From: Chitinophaga agri
Lineage (GTDB): Bacteria > Bacteroidota > Bacteroidia > Chitinophagales > Chitinophagaceae
DNA length: 64,000 bases
Direction: 5' to 3'
Assembly (NCBI RefSeq): GCF_010093065.1
Contig: NZ_CP048113.1
Location: forward strand, 1,798,001 to 1,862,000
Shown: in pieces, positions 15,117 to 23,644 of the stretch
Layout: each line of letters begins with the position of its first letter
How positions within the stretch are numbered: the stretch's first letter is position 1
Made by a program: the position numbers and the translations under genes
Notes under the pieces: model-generated
What the model saw: only the letters and a program-made list of their open reading frames with translations
Told to the model about the DNA's origin: nothing
Databases searched by the model: none

Positions 15117-15890
15117 CTACTGTGGATACAGGATCTGCGTTGCCAGAATATCACCCGCGGTGAATCCATTCCATGGCAATACAAAAGAGTTCATTACAGA
15201 GTTGGCATCAACACTAGGCGTACCAGTGATAAACACACCTGAATTCTGGTTAGTGTGCAGGAAGCCAATGGTGTGGCCCAGTTCGTGTGTGATGGCGAAC
15301 AGTTTCTGACTAGCGGCCAGGCTGTTGTAATTGCTGTTGATTTCAACACTTACACCCGGACGTCTGGTAGATGTAGGCAGGTAAGCACGGGCGATCCAGT
15401 TGGCAGATTCAAAGCCCATGAAAACCCTGGTGTCAGAGTTGGCCTGTGAGGTCACGATTGACATCCCTAATCTGGTACCATTAACAGCATTCCAGTTGTT
15501 GACAGCACCCTGAATAGCCGTTCTCCATGCAGTAGGTACTGCAGGATCGATGTACAGTCTGACGTTGGAATTGTAGGTATTGCTGATAGTGTAGGTACCT
15601 CTCCAGTGTTCTGTGTTGGGAGTACCATCAGCTTTGATTTCATCAGCGGCACGTTTTGCCAGTTCGGATTTTGTGATGAGTAAATCACCATCGATAACGT
15701 AAGTGTCTCCTTTGAGCTGGATGTTCTCTTTCTTGAAACCTAATCTTTCAAGGTAACCTATCAGGTTGTCGGCTTCAGGCTGAACTTCCGTAGCTGCCTT
15801 CTCTTTGCTACAGGCAAACAGGAACATAGACAATGCGATTAACAGAAAAGAAAATTGACGCACATAGATTGACTGGGTTTTCTTTCTCAT
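15117..15890 (-). CDS. M57-family zinc metalloprotease lipoprotein
   Basis: 257 residues. Lipoprotein signal ending FLFAC (Cys27). A propeptide-like segment follows (about 30-95), then the protease domain with the zinc motif HELGHTIGFLH (HExxHxxGxxH, metzincin-like) near residue 200. The HELGH form and the NVRLYIDPAVP, WNAVNGTRLGMSIV segments fit peptidase M57/dual-action HEIGH proteases. Acts outside the cytoplasmic membrane. Monocistronic, with a terminator of the upstream antiporter gene before it. Confidence 0.85.
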   Translation of the reverse strand: MRKKTQSIYVRQFSFLLIALSMFLFACSKEKAATEVQPEADNLIGYLERLGFKKENIQLKGDTYVIDGDLLITKSELAKRAADEIKADGTPNTEHWRGTYTISNTYNSNVRLYIDPAVPTAWRTAIQGAVNNWNAVNGTRLGMSIVTSQANSDTRVFMGFESANWIARAYLPTSTRRPGVSVEINSNYNSLAASQKLFAITHELGHTIGFLHTNQNSGVFITGTPSVDANSVMNSFVLPWNGFTAGDILATQILYPQ

Positions 15891-16032
15891 ACTAAAGTGG
15901 TTTTTATTTGAGGGTAAAAAAAGAGCTCACTGACAGATAGATTGAATTTACAATAAAAAAAGTATGAAAAAACAAATTATTACTATCACTGCTAAACGTA
16001 AACTAATAAGAACGCATCTGCTAAAAACAAGA

Positions 16033-16059
16033 CAGGGCAAGCCTTTCAGACTTGCCCTG
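16033..16059 (-). terminator. Terminator of the antiporter gene
   Basis: On the minus strand CAGGGCAAG (16059-16051) pairs with CTTGCCCTG (16041-16033), followed by TCTTGTTTTT. Confidence 0.75.
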
Positions 16060-16088
16060 CTGCATATATATTGCACTAATACAGGTCC

Positions 16089-18332
16089 TTAATTAGCACC
16101 CTGTTGCTCTTTTATAAATGCATTTATTTTTTTCCCGCTACCGGCTACCCATACAATATCGCCTTCCAGCAGGTGCATTCCTGACTCAGGATTGAGTATC
16201 CTTCTCCCCTGTCTTTCCACGCCCAGTACGATTCCACGGGTGCGTTCACGTATACCGAGTTCACGTATAGTCTTGTTGGATAAACGTGATTTTCTGCCAA
16301 TAAGGAATTGCCTCAAAGCGATCGGATCCGTATCCTGCGGCTGCGAGTCAGCATCTACAGACAATGGCTCGAGAAAACTGTTGAATTTTTCCAGTTGTTC
16401 ATCGGTACCAATTCCCGTGATAACATCACCAGGAAACAGTCTTTCATATTTATCCGGTGCATAGATCTTCTGTCCGCTTCTGTTGATTAACGCAATGTTC
16501 ACTCCGAAGTTTTCGCGTAAAGCTAATTCGAGTAAAGTTTTGCCTGCCACTGGCGACAGGGGATGAATCTCTGCGACGGCCAGGTGAGCATCCCAGGGAG
16601 CCAGTACATACTTATTGATATTACCCACTTTCGCTTCACGTGCATTGAAATTGGAAAAGAACCGTTCTTCGATCGTATTGTAGAATGTCTGTACCTTATG
16701 TCTTAGCACGAATACCAGTGCTATAATACCGGCTGTTACCAGTAATGCGATGGAATACGAGAAGAACCTGTCCATAAAGAAGCCGATCAGGAAGACGGCC
16801 AGCACGATTCTGGACAAACGCACCAGTAATAACGGTCCGCGGTACTTCTTCTGTTCCCATATACTGGCAGATGCCTTGCTGCTGATATTACGGAATGCCA
16901 GCGCCCACAGGAAAGGCATCAGCAGTGCAAGTGTAATAATGGCGCTGACCACACGGCCCCAGTTATATCCGTTGATCTTAATGTTCACCAGTGGCACCAG
17001 ATAGTAATATGACAATAAGGTGATAGCGAGTATCACGACCGCATAGATGGTCATATTGACAAAATAATTACGCAGCAATTGTTTCCAGTCGCTTACTACA
17101 GAGATGGTTTGTGCCGCTGCACTATAACGGTTCAGAGAGGTCTTCCAGCGATGTGGTAACAAAGCGGCGATCTTCTCATAAAAGGGGGCAGACAGGCGTA
17201 TCATGTAAGGCGTGGTGAATGTTGTCACAGCCGATACCGCAACTGCTACCGGATAGAGGAAGTCGCTCGTTACTTTTAAGGATAATCCCAGCTGCGCAAT
17301 GATAAAAGAAAACTCCCCTATCTGGGCCAGACTCATACCGGCCTGCACAGAAGTCTTTAACGGCTGCCCGGAAAGCAATGCACCTATACAGGTACTGATG
17401 GTTTTGCCAGCTAAAGTCACCAATGTAATGATGGCCACCGGAACCGCATATTTCACCAGCATAGCAGGATCGATCAACATGCCTACTGAGATGAAGAAAA
17501 CGGCACCAAAGAGCTCTTTTACCGGTTTAATGAGGTGTTCGATCTTTTCTGCCTGTGTAGTCTCCGCCAAAATGGAACCCATGATAAAAGCACCGAGTGC
17601 GGGAGAGAATCCGGCCTGTGTAGCCAGTACCACCATCAGCAGACAAAGACCTATGGCAGTGACCAGCAGGGTTTCTTCATTCATCAGCTTTTTGGTCTTA
17701 CGAAGCAGTGTGGGAATGAAGAAGATACCTGTTACAAACCAGGCAATCAGAAAGAAGACAAGTTTGATGACAGAGTTGAGCATTTCTCCGCCGGCAAACT
17801 GCTGACTGACAGCGAGTGTAGACAATAATACGAGCAGTACGATCGCTACCAGGTCTTCCACGACCAGTATACCGAATACCAATCCGGCAAATTGCTGGCC
17901 TTTAATACCCAGTTCTTCAAAAGCGCGTATGATGATAGTTGTTGAAGAAATAGAGAGGATGCCTCCGAGGAAGATGCTGTCCATACTGGACCATCCCATT
18001 AGTTGTCCGACGAAGTACCCCAGCGACAACATAAACACCACTTCTACAATGGCGGTAATGGAAGAGGAGCCTCCGACCTTGATCAGTTTTTTAAAACTAA
18101 ATTCCAGTCCGAGACTAAAAAGGAGAAATATTACACCGATCTCTGACCAAATCTTGATGTTTTCTTCATCAGATACGGTCGGTACCAGGGATACATGTTG
18201 TCCTACCAGGAGTCCGGCCACAATATATCCAAGCACTAGCGGCTGCTTCAGTTTTTTGAAGATCAGTGTAGTGATAGCAGCCGCAATTAAGATCAAAGCC
18301 AGGTCGGCAATCAAAGGTGGTAGATGTATCAT
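16089..18332 (-). CDS. CPA2-family cation/proton antiporter with tandem RCK_C domains
   Basis: 747 residues. Residues 1-385 form a Na/H-exchanger domain with about 12 membrane segments (KQPLVLGYIVAGLLVGQHV, FSLGLEFSFKKL, ALGAFIMGSILAETTQAEKIE, FFISVGMLIDP). A second membrane block (about 425-550) precedes two C-terminal TrkA_C/RCK_C domains (about 575-650 and 665-742; HPLSPVAGKTLLELALREN, GDVITGIGTDEQL, GDIVWVAGSGKKI). The KTN Rossmann domain of classic KefB/C is absent, so control through NADH or glutathione is unlikely; a nucleotide or ion ligand of RCK_C is possible. Exchanges K or Na for protons at the inner membrane. Confidence 0.9.
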   Translation of the reverse strand: MIHLPPLIADLALILIAAAITTLIFKKLKQPLVLGYIVAGLLVGQHVSLVPTVSDEENIKIWSEIGVIFLLFSLGLEFSFKKLIKVGGSSSITAIVEVVFMLSLGYFVGQLMGWSSMDSIFLGGILSISSTTIIIRAFEELGIKGQQFAGLVFGILVVEDLVAIVLLVLLSTLAVSQQFAGGEMLNSVIKLVFFLIAWFVTGIFFIPTLLRKTKKLMNEETLLVTAIGLCLLMVVLATQAGFSPALGAFIMGSILAETTQAEKIEHLIKPVKELFGAVFFISVGMLIDPAMLVKYAVPVAIITLVTLAGKTISTCIGALLSGQPLKTSVQAGMSLAQIGEFSFIIAQLGLSLKVTSDFLYPVAVAVSAVTTFTTPYMIRLSAPFYEKIAALLPHRWKTSLNRYSAAAQTISVVSDWKQLLRNYFVNMTIYAVVILAITLLSYYYLVPLVNIKINGYNWGRVVSAIITLALLMPFLWALAFRNISSKASASIWEQKKYRGPLLLVRLSRIVLAVFLIGFFMDRFFSYSIALLVTAGIIALVFVLRHKVQTFYNTIEERFFSNFNAREAKVGNINKYVLAPWDAHLAVAEIHPLSPVAGKTLLELALRENFGVNIALINRSGQKIYAPDKYERLFPGDVITGIGTDEQLEKFNSFLEPLSVDADSQPQDTDPIALRQFLIGRKSRLSNKTIRELGIRERTRGIVLGVERQGRRILNPESGMHLLEGDIVWVAGSGKKINAFIKEQQGAN

Positions 18333-18441
18333 TTCGCTATGTCCGGTTTAGTGAGTTGCGTATAGTTGAATAACGCCAAAGCCCCTGCAGATGTTAAAAA
18401 CAGGCAGGCGGAATGGCAAAAGATCAGATCCGTCAATTACT

Positions 18442-18828
18442 TCACCAGAAAATATGCTTGGGGTAGATCAGCGACCGGATGATCGCGTGAACGTCGGACA
18501 ACAGGCGGGCTGCCTGCACTTTACAGGTAAATATCATCAGCCGTGAAAGGAACAATTCCTTCCCGGTCCCTGTGCCTTCACGGGTATCTGTTTTAACGGA
18601 AACGATAAATGAGTGCCGGGTAGCAGTACATACTACATCAGGCAGTTGGGAGTTCCTGTTATGTTGCAGATGATGGTCACACGACAGTACTTTCAGATAT
18701 GGCTTCAGATATGGGTGGGCAGACGCTTCTTCAATACCGTCTTTACGGCATTCTGTCATTGCTGCGTTGACGCTTAGTCCGCAGCAGAACAGTATGATGG
18801 AAAGACACAGATAGAAGAGATTCCGCAT
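18442..18828 (-). CDS. Small secreted protein of unknown function
   Basis: 128 residues with signal peptide (MRNLFYLCLSIILFCCGLSVNA). The mature part has four cysteines (TECRKD, SCDHHL, VVCTAT, FTCKVQ), which may form two disulfides. No family recognised. It starts 24 nt after the stop of the MarR gene and is therefore probably in the MarR transcript. Confidence 0.55.
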   Translation of the reverse strand: MRNLFYLCLSIILFCCGLSVNAAMTECRKDGIEEASAHPYLKPYLKVLSCDHHLQHNRNSQLPDVVCTATRHSFIVSVKTDTREGTGTGKELFLSRLMIFTCKVQAARLLSDVHAIIRSLIYPKHIFW

Positions 18829-18852
18829 GCGGACAAAGATATTGTTTTATCC

Positions 18853-19305
18853 TTATCCCCGTACTTTATCAAGCAGATCGCTGAGTACAGCAGCTTCATC
18901 TTCTGTAATCCTGTCTGCCAGGTCCTCATAAAAGGTATCCATCAGTACATCCAGGTCGGACAGCAACTTGAGGCCCTGGGGTGTGATGCTGATATCCATT
19001 TTACGCCTGTTGTGCGGACATAGGCGGCGCTGTACATATTCCAGTTTTTCCAGCTTATCCAGCAGACGAGTCACATCACTGGCTTTATCGAGCATGACAT
19101 CTTTGATGTCACCGGCTGATACAGGCTCCGGATGGCGTCCTTTGATGATCCGCAGGGCGTTATAGTGCTGCGGTAACAGTCCGTGTTCTTTCAGGTTCGC
19201 TCCAAGGGCGTCACGCAGCCAGTTACCCGTATACAACAGGTTCACTACGATCTTGTGATAATCGTCCTTGAACTTGCGTTGATTAATAGCTTGCTCAATC
19301 TTCAT
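18853..19305 (-). CDS. MarR-family transcriptional regulator
   Basis: 150 residues, typical length. The winged helix is visible: KEHGLLPQHYNALRIIKGRH, then SAGDIKDVMLDKASDVTRLLDKLEKLEYV, the wing RRLCPHNRRKMDISITPQGLKLL and a C-terminal dimerisation helix. MarR proteins repress nearby genes and release DNA on binding small phenolics or after oxidation. The palindrome TGTTGCAACA (19329-19338) overlaps its own -33 region, suggesting autorepression. The -7 box ends 4 nt before ATG, so the mRNA may be leaderless. Confidence 0.92.
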   Translation of the reverse strand: MKIEQAINQRKFKDDYHKIVVNLLYTGNWLRDALGANLKEHGLLPQHYNALRIIKGRHPEPVSAGDIKDVMLDKASDVTRLLDKLEKLEYVQRRLCPHNRRKMDISITPQGLKLLSDLDVLMDTFYEDLADRITEDEAAVLSDLLDKVRG

Positions 19306-19309
19306 AACC

Positions 19310-19338
19310 CAAAGATAATAAATATGCGTGTTGCAACA
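19310..19338 (-). promoter_or_regulatory. MarR promoter with overlapping palindrome
   Basis: On the minus strand TTG (19336-19334), 16-nt spacer, TATCTTTG (19317-19310). The palindrome TGTTGCAACA 19329-19338 covers the TTG. Only AACC separates the -7 box from ATG 19305. Confidence 0.55.
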
Positions 19339-19395
19339 TATTTGCTTTAATGTATTCTTTTAACAGTCTGTGAATATTTTAAATAAGCGGATTAC

Positions 19396-19629
19396 TATAT
19401 TTGTATGCCACCATTAACAAAGGACAGGTCTACGACAGGGTCAGGTGCATCTTCCGCGTTCAAACAAGTTTTATTTCCAGCTTCTCACCAGGTGACGTTC
19501 CCAAAAGAATTACTTGTTCAAACAAGTTTTTTTTGGACGCTTTGCAATACTGGCAAGAGAAAGGAAAGATCAAACGATTACAAAGATGTTAATTTTTGGT
19601 TAACGGAAGGTATTTTCTAACGTTAACCA
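19396..19629 (+). other. Non-coding stretch with promoter, direct repeats and operator-like palindrome
   Basis: TATATTTG 19396-19403 is a full -7 match, but the first ATG (19405) would lie upstream of the expected start, so the 71-codon frame behind it is unlikely to be translated from there. Inside are a direct repeat of TTCAAACAAGTTTT (19459 and 19517), the second copy forming the palindrome ACTTGTT-CA-AACAAGT (19512-19527), and the hairpin TGGTTAACG/CGTTAACCA (19597-19605, 19621-19629). I find no SRP, 6S, RNase P or tmRNA signatures. Possibly a small RNA gene. Confidence 0.35.
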
Positions 19630-19658
19630 GATAAAATATACCCTTTACCAAAATACGG

Positions 19659-19688
19659 TTGGAGGCTGGCTTGTCTCCAGTATCTTTG
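19659..19688 (+). promoter_or_regulatory. Promoter upstream of an orphan terminator
   Basis: TTG 19659-19661, 19-nt spacer, TATCTTTG 19681-19688. The predicted start near 19693 is only about 30 nt before a terminator, so it yields a short RNA or an attenuated leader for the SDR gene. Confidence 0.5.
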
Positions 19689-19724
19689 GTTCAGGTTTTT
19701 CATAGGATATGGTTAAAAAATTTA

Positions 19725-19754
19725 GGGCGGTATTCTTACCGCCCTTTTCCTTTT
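19725..19754 (+). terminator. Terminator or attenuator upstream of the SDR gene
   Basis: GGGCGGTA 19725-19732 pairs with TACCGCCC 19737-19744 over loop TTCT, then TTTTCCTTTT. It lies 69 nt before ATG 19823 with no gene ahead of it on this strand. Confidence 0.75.
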
Positions 19755-19822
19755 CCAGACGTTTCACACACTCCTTTCTTTTTATACATTATATTTAGTC
19801 CGCCTAAAACGTTACTATCAGG

Positions 19823-20596
19823 ATGACATATGCACTTATTACAGGGGCCAGTAAAGGTATTGGTCTGTCGATGGCTCACAATCTTGCTTCGAGGAAATAC
19901 AATCTGTTGCTGATCGCACGTTCGGAGCAGGAACTGGCTGCTGCTGCCGCAACACTCAGCGCTCAATACCAGGTAAAGGTAGCCTGGCTGGCGATAGACC
20001 TTTCCCGCCCGGATAGCTCACTCCAGGTAGCGGAGTGGTGCAAGGCAGAACAGTATCCCATTTCTATCCTGATCAATAATGCCGGCTATGCCGTATGGGG
20101 TAATTTTGAGGACCGTTCACTGGAAGACCATCAGCAAATGATACGGGTCAATGCGGAAACACCAGTAGCACTGTGTCACCACCTGTTACCGATACTCCGC
20201 CAGCAGCCACAGTCCTACATTCTGAACGTATCCAGTACTGCCGCCTATCAGGCGGTATCGACACTCACGCTCTATGCAGCATCCAAATCATTCATGCTGT
20301 TGTTCTCCCGGGGTTTAAGGCAGGAACTGAAAGACACCAATGTAGCTGTTTGCTGTCTTTGTCCCGGTCCTGTAAAAACAAACTTCATTGACCGTGCGGG
20401 CATGCAGGCCATTAAAGAAACAGCTGACAAATACGGTATGACACCCGACGAGGTAGCAGCGGCGGCTATCAAAGGCATGTTCAGGAAAAAAGCAGAGATG
20501 ATACCGGGTTTTACGAACGTACTGACAGCATTTCTGACCCGGATAGTACCCAAAGGCCTGGTAGAGAATATTGCCGCGAACCTTTACAAACAGTAA
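19823..20596 (+). CDS. Short-chain dehydrogenase/reductase
   Basis: 257 residues, classical SDR. Cofactor motif TGASKGIG near residue 7, NNAG (LINNAGYAVWG) near 90, catalytic Ser in NVSSTAAY near 140 and YAASK (Tyr-xxx-Lys) near 153. The CPGPVKTNF segment and the C-terminal helix resemble DltE/YqjQ-type SDRs that act on acyl or steroid-like alcohols. Substrate not readable from sequence. The gene follows an orphan terminator and has a weak -7 (TATATTTA, 19790-19797). Confidence 0.9.
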   Translation: MTYALITGASKGIGLSMAHNLASRKYNLLLIARSEQELAAAAATLSAQYQVKVAWLAIDLSRPDSSLQVAEWCKAEQYPISILINNAGYAVWGNFEDRSLEDHQQMIRVNAETPVALCHHLLPILRQQPQSYILNVSSTAAYQAVSTLTLYAASKSFMLLFSRGLRQELKDTNVAVCCLCPGPVKTNFIDRAGMQAIKETADKYGMTPDEVAAAAIKGMFRKKAEMIPGFTNVLTAFLTRIVPKGLVENIAANLYKQ

Positions 20597-20648
20597 CTAT
20601 TACTTATAATAGGTGACTGACTACTATCATTCCTTTCCCAAAAATATA

Positions 20649-20677
20649 AAGACGAACCTTACTAAAAGATTCGTCTT
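20649..20677 (-). terminator. Terminator of the phytanoyl-CoA dioxygenase-like gene
   Basis: AAGACGAA 20649-20656 pairs with TTCGTCTT 20670-20677; the T-rich side is on the minus strand (TTTATATTTTT). Confidence 0.6.
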
Positions 20678-20706
20678 ACCGTATAAAAAAAGTAATAACT
20701 CATGGA

Positions 20707-21516
20707 TTATTTGAGAATGACCCCTGCCAGCCGCTGATAGAGCAAGGTAGGACTATTTTCATTTTTCGGCTCATATTTACCGGCAATGATAGGCACATAT
20801 ATTACCCGCCTGCGGCTCTGCTCTCCCACTACACCAGACTTCGCCACGCGATGCCATAAACGGCCATCATGTACAGTAAGATCGCCGGCATTAGGAGTAA
20901 TGGCCAGTTCATGTTTATCCGGCTTGTGGCCTATAAAATACCTCTTTCTGAACAGCATACTGAATAAGCCCTGACGATGGGTCCCCGGAATGATCCGCAG
21001 ACCACCATTCTCCGGGCGCAGGGTACTGAGGTGTATCCCCACGTTCAGCATCGGGTTCAGTTTTCCGCTCAGGAATATATCCCGCAGGCCATCCGTATGC
21101 CACCCCATCTGTGTAAATGTACTTTCAGGGCCGTTCACGTAGTGATTCAGTACCATCCCGTCTTTTTCATTTTCACCGATACGGGCGCCGGGGCCTATGA
21201 GCTGCAGCAATGACAGCAGCCGATTGTCCTTCAACAGATCTGAAAGGACAGTAGTATGTTGGTTAATGAAAGCAAAGCGTTGGACGATTGGCTGACCATT
21301 CAGGTCTTTCCCATATTTAACGGGAACACCATTTACCTTCTCTACATTGCCGGAAATCCACTTTTGCTGCACTTCTTCAGATGCAGCAACGATTTGCTGT
21401 ACTTCGTCCGGGGTCAGGAAGTTAGAGAAATGGATATAGCCATTTTCATCAAAAAATGCCTGTTGTTCTTCAGTAAGTGTGTTGCCGAGTGTGAAGGTTG
21501 GATAAGAGAGAGACAT
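20707..21516 (-). CDS. Phytanoyl-CoA dioxygenase (PhyH) family protein
   Basis: 269 residues. Fe(II)/2-oxoglutarate oxygenase fold: EEQQAFFDENGYIHFSNFL at the start, metal triad H-x-D in GWHTDGLRD and a distal His in VHDGRLWHRVAK, with Arg behind it for 2-oxoglutarate (SRRRVIYVP). Likely hydroxylates a small molecule; substrate unknown. Single gene with its own 335-nt upstream region. Confidence 0.88.
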   Translation of the reverse strand: MSLSYPTFTLGNTLTEEQQAFFDENGYIHFSNFLTPDEVQQIVAASEEVQQKWISGNVEKVNGVPVKYGKDLNGQPIVQRFAFINQHTTVLSDLLKDNRLLSLLQLIGPGARIGENEKDGMVLNHYVNGPESTFTQMGWHTDGLRDIFLSGKLNPMLNVGIHLSTLRPENGGLRIIPGTHRQGLFSMLFRKRYFIGHKPDKHELAITPNAGDLTVHDGRLWHRVAKSGVVGEQSRRRVIYVPIIAGKYEPKNENSPTLLYQRLAGVILK

Positions 21517-21851
21517 AGATGTGTAGGTTTAATAATTTAAGTAAGCTGTAGTAATTTAATATAACCCGTATTCACCGGATTAAAAAGTAGAAAGTGAGAC
21601 GACGCTGCCAGTGTGGTGTAAGGACAGCAAAGAGATAGTCAGCAACAACAATAAGGACACCTTTTGCTTATTGGAAAGCAGGAAGTATGTAATTGATATG
21701 TATCTGATCTAAGAGGCATTTATTAGTCCACTAAATTTGTGGAATAAAGATAAGGGGTATTTCTTTCACCAGCAAAAAAACAATCTGTCCTTTTTTTTGC
21801 AGCGCTATAATATATAGATAAGGTATTACCTCGCACGAAGGCGATTATCTT
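21517..21851. other. Intergenic region between PhyH-like gene and HxlR gene
   Basis: No reading frame of note. On the plus strand there is TAAATTTG (21732-21739) inside the small inverted repeat TCCAC/GTGGA (21727-21743), which could be a promoter with an operator but has no gene behind it on that strand. Confidence 0.35.
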
Positions 21852-22244
21852 TTAAGGCTTCCGCTGTTGCTTCTCTTCGAAGCGCTTCCTGTTTTGCATG
21901 ATCTTTCCCATATGTTCCTGGCCCCAGTTTGTTAGCTGCTGTATATGCGGCACAAGACTTCTACCCAGGTCAGACAGTTCATATTCGACCCTGGGAGGTA
22001 TCTCCGGATAAAATTGTCTTATAATTAAACCATCCGATTCCAGTGAACGCAGCGTAACTGTCAGCATCTTCTGTGAGATGTCTCCTATCGTATGTGCAAT
22101 CTCACTGAAACGCATCTTACCCTCGTGGGACAAGAGTTCTATAATAAGGATGGACCACTTGTCGCCGAACCTGTCCAGCACCTGTCTGATCGGACAGCTC
22201 TCACCTATCCAGATTTTTCCCGGTGTTTTTTTACTCATAAGCAC
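21852..22244 (-). CDS. HxlR-family transcriptional regulator
   Basis: 130 residues. Typical opening with the conserved Cys: SCPIRQVLDRFGDKWSILII, then winged helix (MRFSEIAHTIGDISQKMLTVTLRSLESDGLI) and wing (YPEIPPRVEYELSDLGRSL). HxlR proteins respond to aldehydes, quinones or oxidants, often through this cysteine. Divergent from the YceI operon; a TACCTTTT box (minus strand, 22273-22266) and the TTACT/AGTAA repeat lie in its own upstream region, so it probably controls itself and yceI. Confidence 0.92.
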   Translation of the reverse strand: MLMSKKTPGKIWIGESCPIRQVLDRFGDKWSILIIELLSHEGKMRFSEIAHTIGDISQKMLTVTLRSLESDGLIIRQFYPEIPPRVEYELSDLGRSLVPHIQQLTNWGQEHMGKIMQNRKRFEEKQQRKP

Positions 22245-22260
22245 TTGATTTTCACGATTG

Positions 22261-22345
22261 TTACTAAAAGGTAAGTAAGTTGCTGTAGCGAAACGTTCTT
22301 GTTTAGCATGTGTCTGCCACCTACCTTTGGCTTTCTAAAAGAAAG
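22261..22345. promoter_or_regulatory. Divergent HxlR/YceI control region
   Basis: Plus-strand promoter TTG 22299-22301, N20, TACCTTTG 22322-22329. The palindrome CTTTC-TAAAA-GAAAG (22331-22345) covers the expected start of transcription. TTACT/AGTAA (22261-22278) overlaps the TACCTTTT box of hxlR on the other strand, and GAAAGTA occurs twice (22341 and 22358). Confidence 0.6.
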
Positions 22346-22507
22346 TAACTCTCTACTGAAAGTAGTATTATCATGAATATCTAAGGTAGTGAGAAATGAT
22401 AAATAACATAAATCATTAAACTAGTTTAAGATTTTCTCAACAATATATGTTGAAACATCTATTCTCAGAAAAAAGACATAATTTTAAATTCTAAAACAAG
22501 AGCAAAC

Positions 22508-23077
22508 ATGAAAAAAATCACCATCATCGCCTCCTTACTGGCACTTTCTGCAACAACTTTCGCACAAACATGGTCCGTAGATAAAGCACACGCAAGACTG
22601 GGTTATAGCATCAAACACATGACATTGTCTGACAGTGAAGGTAACTTCAAAGCTTACGATGCCAAGATCACTGCTACCAAACCTGATTTCTCTGACGCTA
22701 AATTCGACATCAGCATCGATGTAGCGAGCCTGAACACAGAGAACGACATGCGTGACAAACACCTGAAAAGTGCAGATTTCTTTGATGTAGAAAAATACCC
22801 TACCATTACTTTCAAAAGCACTTCCTTTAAGAAAGTGAACGGTAATCAGTACAAGCTGGTTGGTGATCTGACTTTCCATGGTGTAACCAAACAGGTTATG
22901 CTGAATGCAGTATACAATGGTACTCAGGAAAACCCACAAAGCAAAAAGCTCGTTGCTGGTTTTACCATCACTGGTGCCTTCAAACGTAAAGACTTCGGTT
23001 TCGCTACAGAAGCTCCTGCTACTATGCTGGGTGAAGACGTAAACCTGAGAGCTAGCGGCGAATTCGTAAAAGAATAA
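22508..23077 (+). CDS. YceI-family periplasmic protein (first copy)
   Basis: 189 residues with signal peptide (MKKITIIASLLALSATTFAQ). YceI lipocalin-like barrel: WSVDKAHARLGYSIKHM, FDISIDVASLNTENDMRDKHLKSADFFD, KYPTITFKS, VGDLTFHGVTKQV, FKRKDFGF. YceI proteins bind isoprenoid-like lipids in a hydrophobic tunnel. First gene of an operon with a second YceI gene 14 nt behind; leader of about 175 nt; probably controlled by the divergent HxlR protein. Confidence 0.93.
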   Translation: MKKITIIASLLALSATTFAQTWSVDKAHARLGYSIKHMTLSDSEGNFKAYDAKITATKPDFSDAKFDISIDVASLNTENDMRDKHLKSADFFDVEKYPTITFKSTSFKKVNGNQYKLVGDLTFHGVTKQVMLNAVYNGTQENPQSKKLVAGFTITGAFKRKDFGFATEAPATMLGEDVNLRASGEFVKE

Positions 23078-23091
23078 TTTAACTTACGGCA

Positions 23092-23628
23092 ATGAAAAGA
23101 TTAGTAATATTTTCATCAACACTGCTGCTCACAGCAGCAGTGTTTGCCTTCGCCGTTCTGGCACAGGCATGGAACATCAACGGCAAATACAATATTGCCT
23201 TCTCTACCAACGAAGCAAGTGGTATCTTTAAAACCTTTAAAGGAACAATTGCTTTCGACGAACAGAATCTCGCTGCATCCAACTTCGGCGTATCTGTTGA
23301 CGTAGCTTCCATCAATACCGGTAACGCCCTGATGAACAAACATGCGAAAGGCGACGAGTGGTTCGATGCGGCTAAATATCCGGAGATTAAATATACCTCC
23401 AAAAAGATCGTAAAAGCAGGTGCAGGCTACCAGGTGACCGGTGATCTTGAGATCCGTGGAGTTAAGAAGGAATTTACCATTCCTTTTACCTTCAAACGCA
23501 CTGGCAATAATGCTACTTTCAACGGTACTTTCAAAGTGAACCGTAATGACTTCCATATTGGCAAACCAGGTGGCGACGTTTCTGACATGGTAACCGTTAC
23601 TATCGCAGTTCCTGTTGTAAAGGCCTAA
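23092..23628 (+). CDS. YceI-family periplasmic protein (second copy)
   Basis: 178 residues with signal peptide (LLTAAVFAFAVLAQA). Same barrel with VSVDVASINTGNALMNKHAKGDEWFD, KYPEIKYTSKKI, TGDLEIRGVKKEFTIPF and FKVNRNDFHIGKPG. Clearly diverged from the first copy, so an old duplication; it may bind a different lipid. In the same operon, 16 nt before the membrane gene. Confidence 0.92.
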   Translation: MKRLVIFSSTLLLTAAVFAFAVLAQAWNINGKYNIAFSTNEASGIFKTFKGTIAFDEQNLAASNFGVSVDVASINTGNALMNKHAKGDEWFDAAKYPEIKYTSKKIVKAGAGYQVTGDLEIRGVKKEFTIPFTFKRTGNNATFNGTFKVNRNDFHIGKPGGDVSDMVTVTIAVPVVKA

Positions 23629-23644
23629 TCCTTAATTAAGAGAT

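Noticed and set aside
19405..19620. 71-codon frame behind TATATTTG
   Set aside because: ATG lies 1 nt after the -7 box, upstream of the expected transcription start, and the protein shows no pattern.
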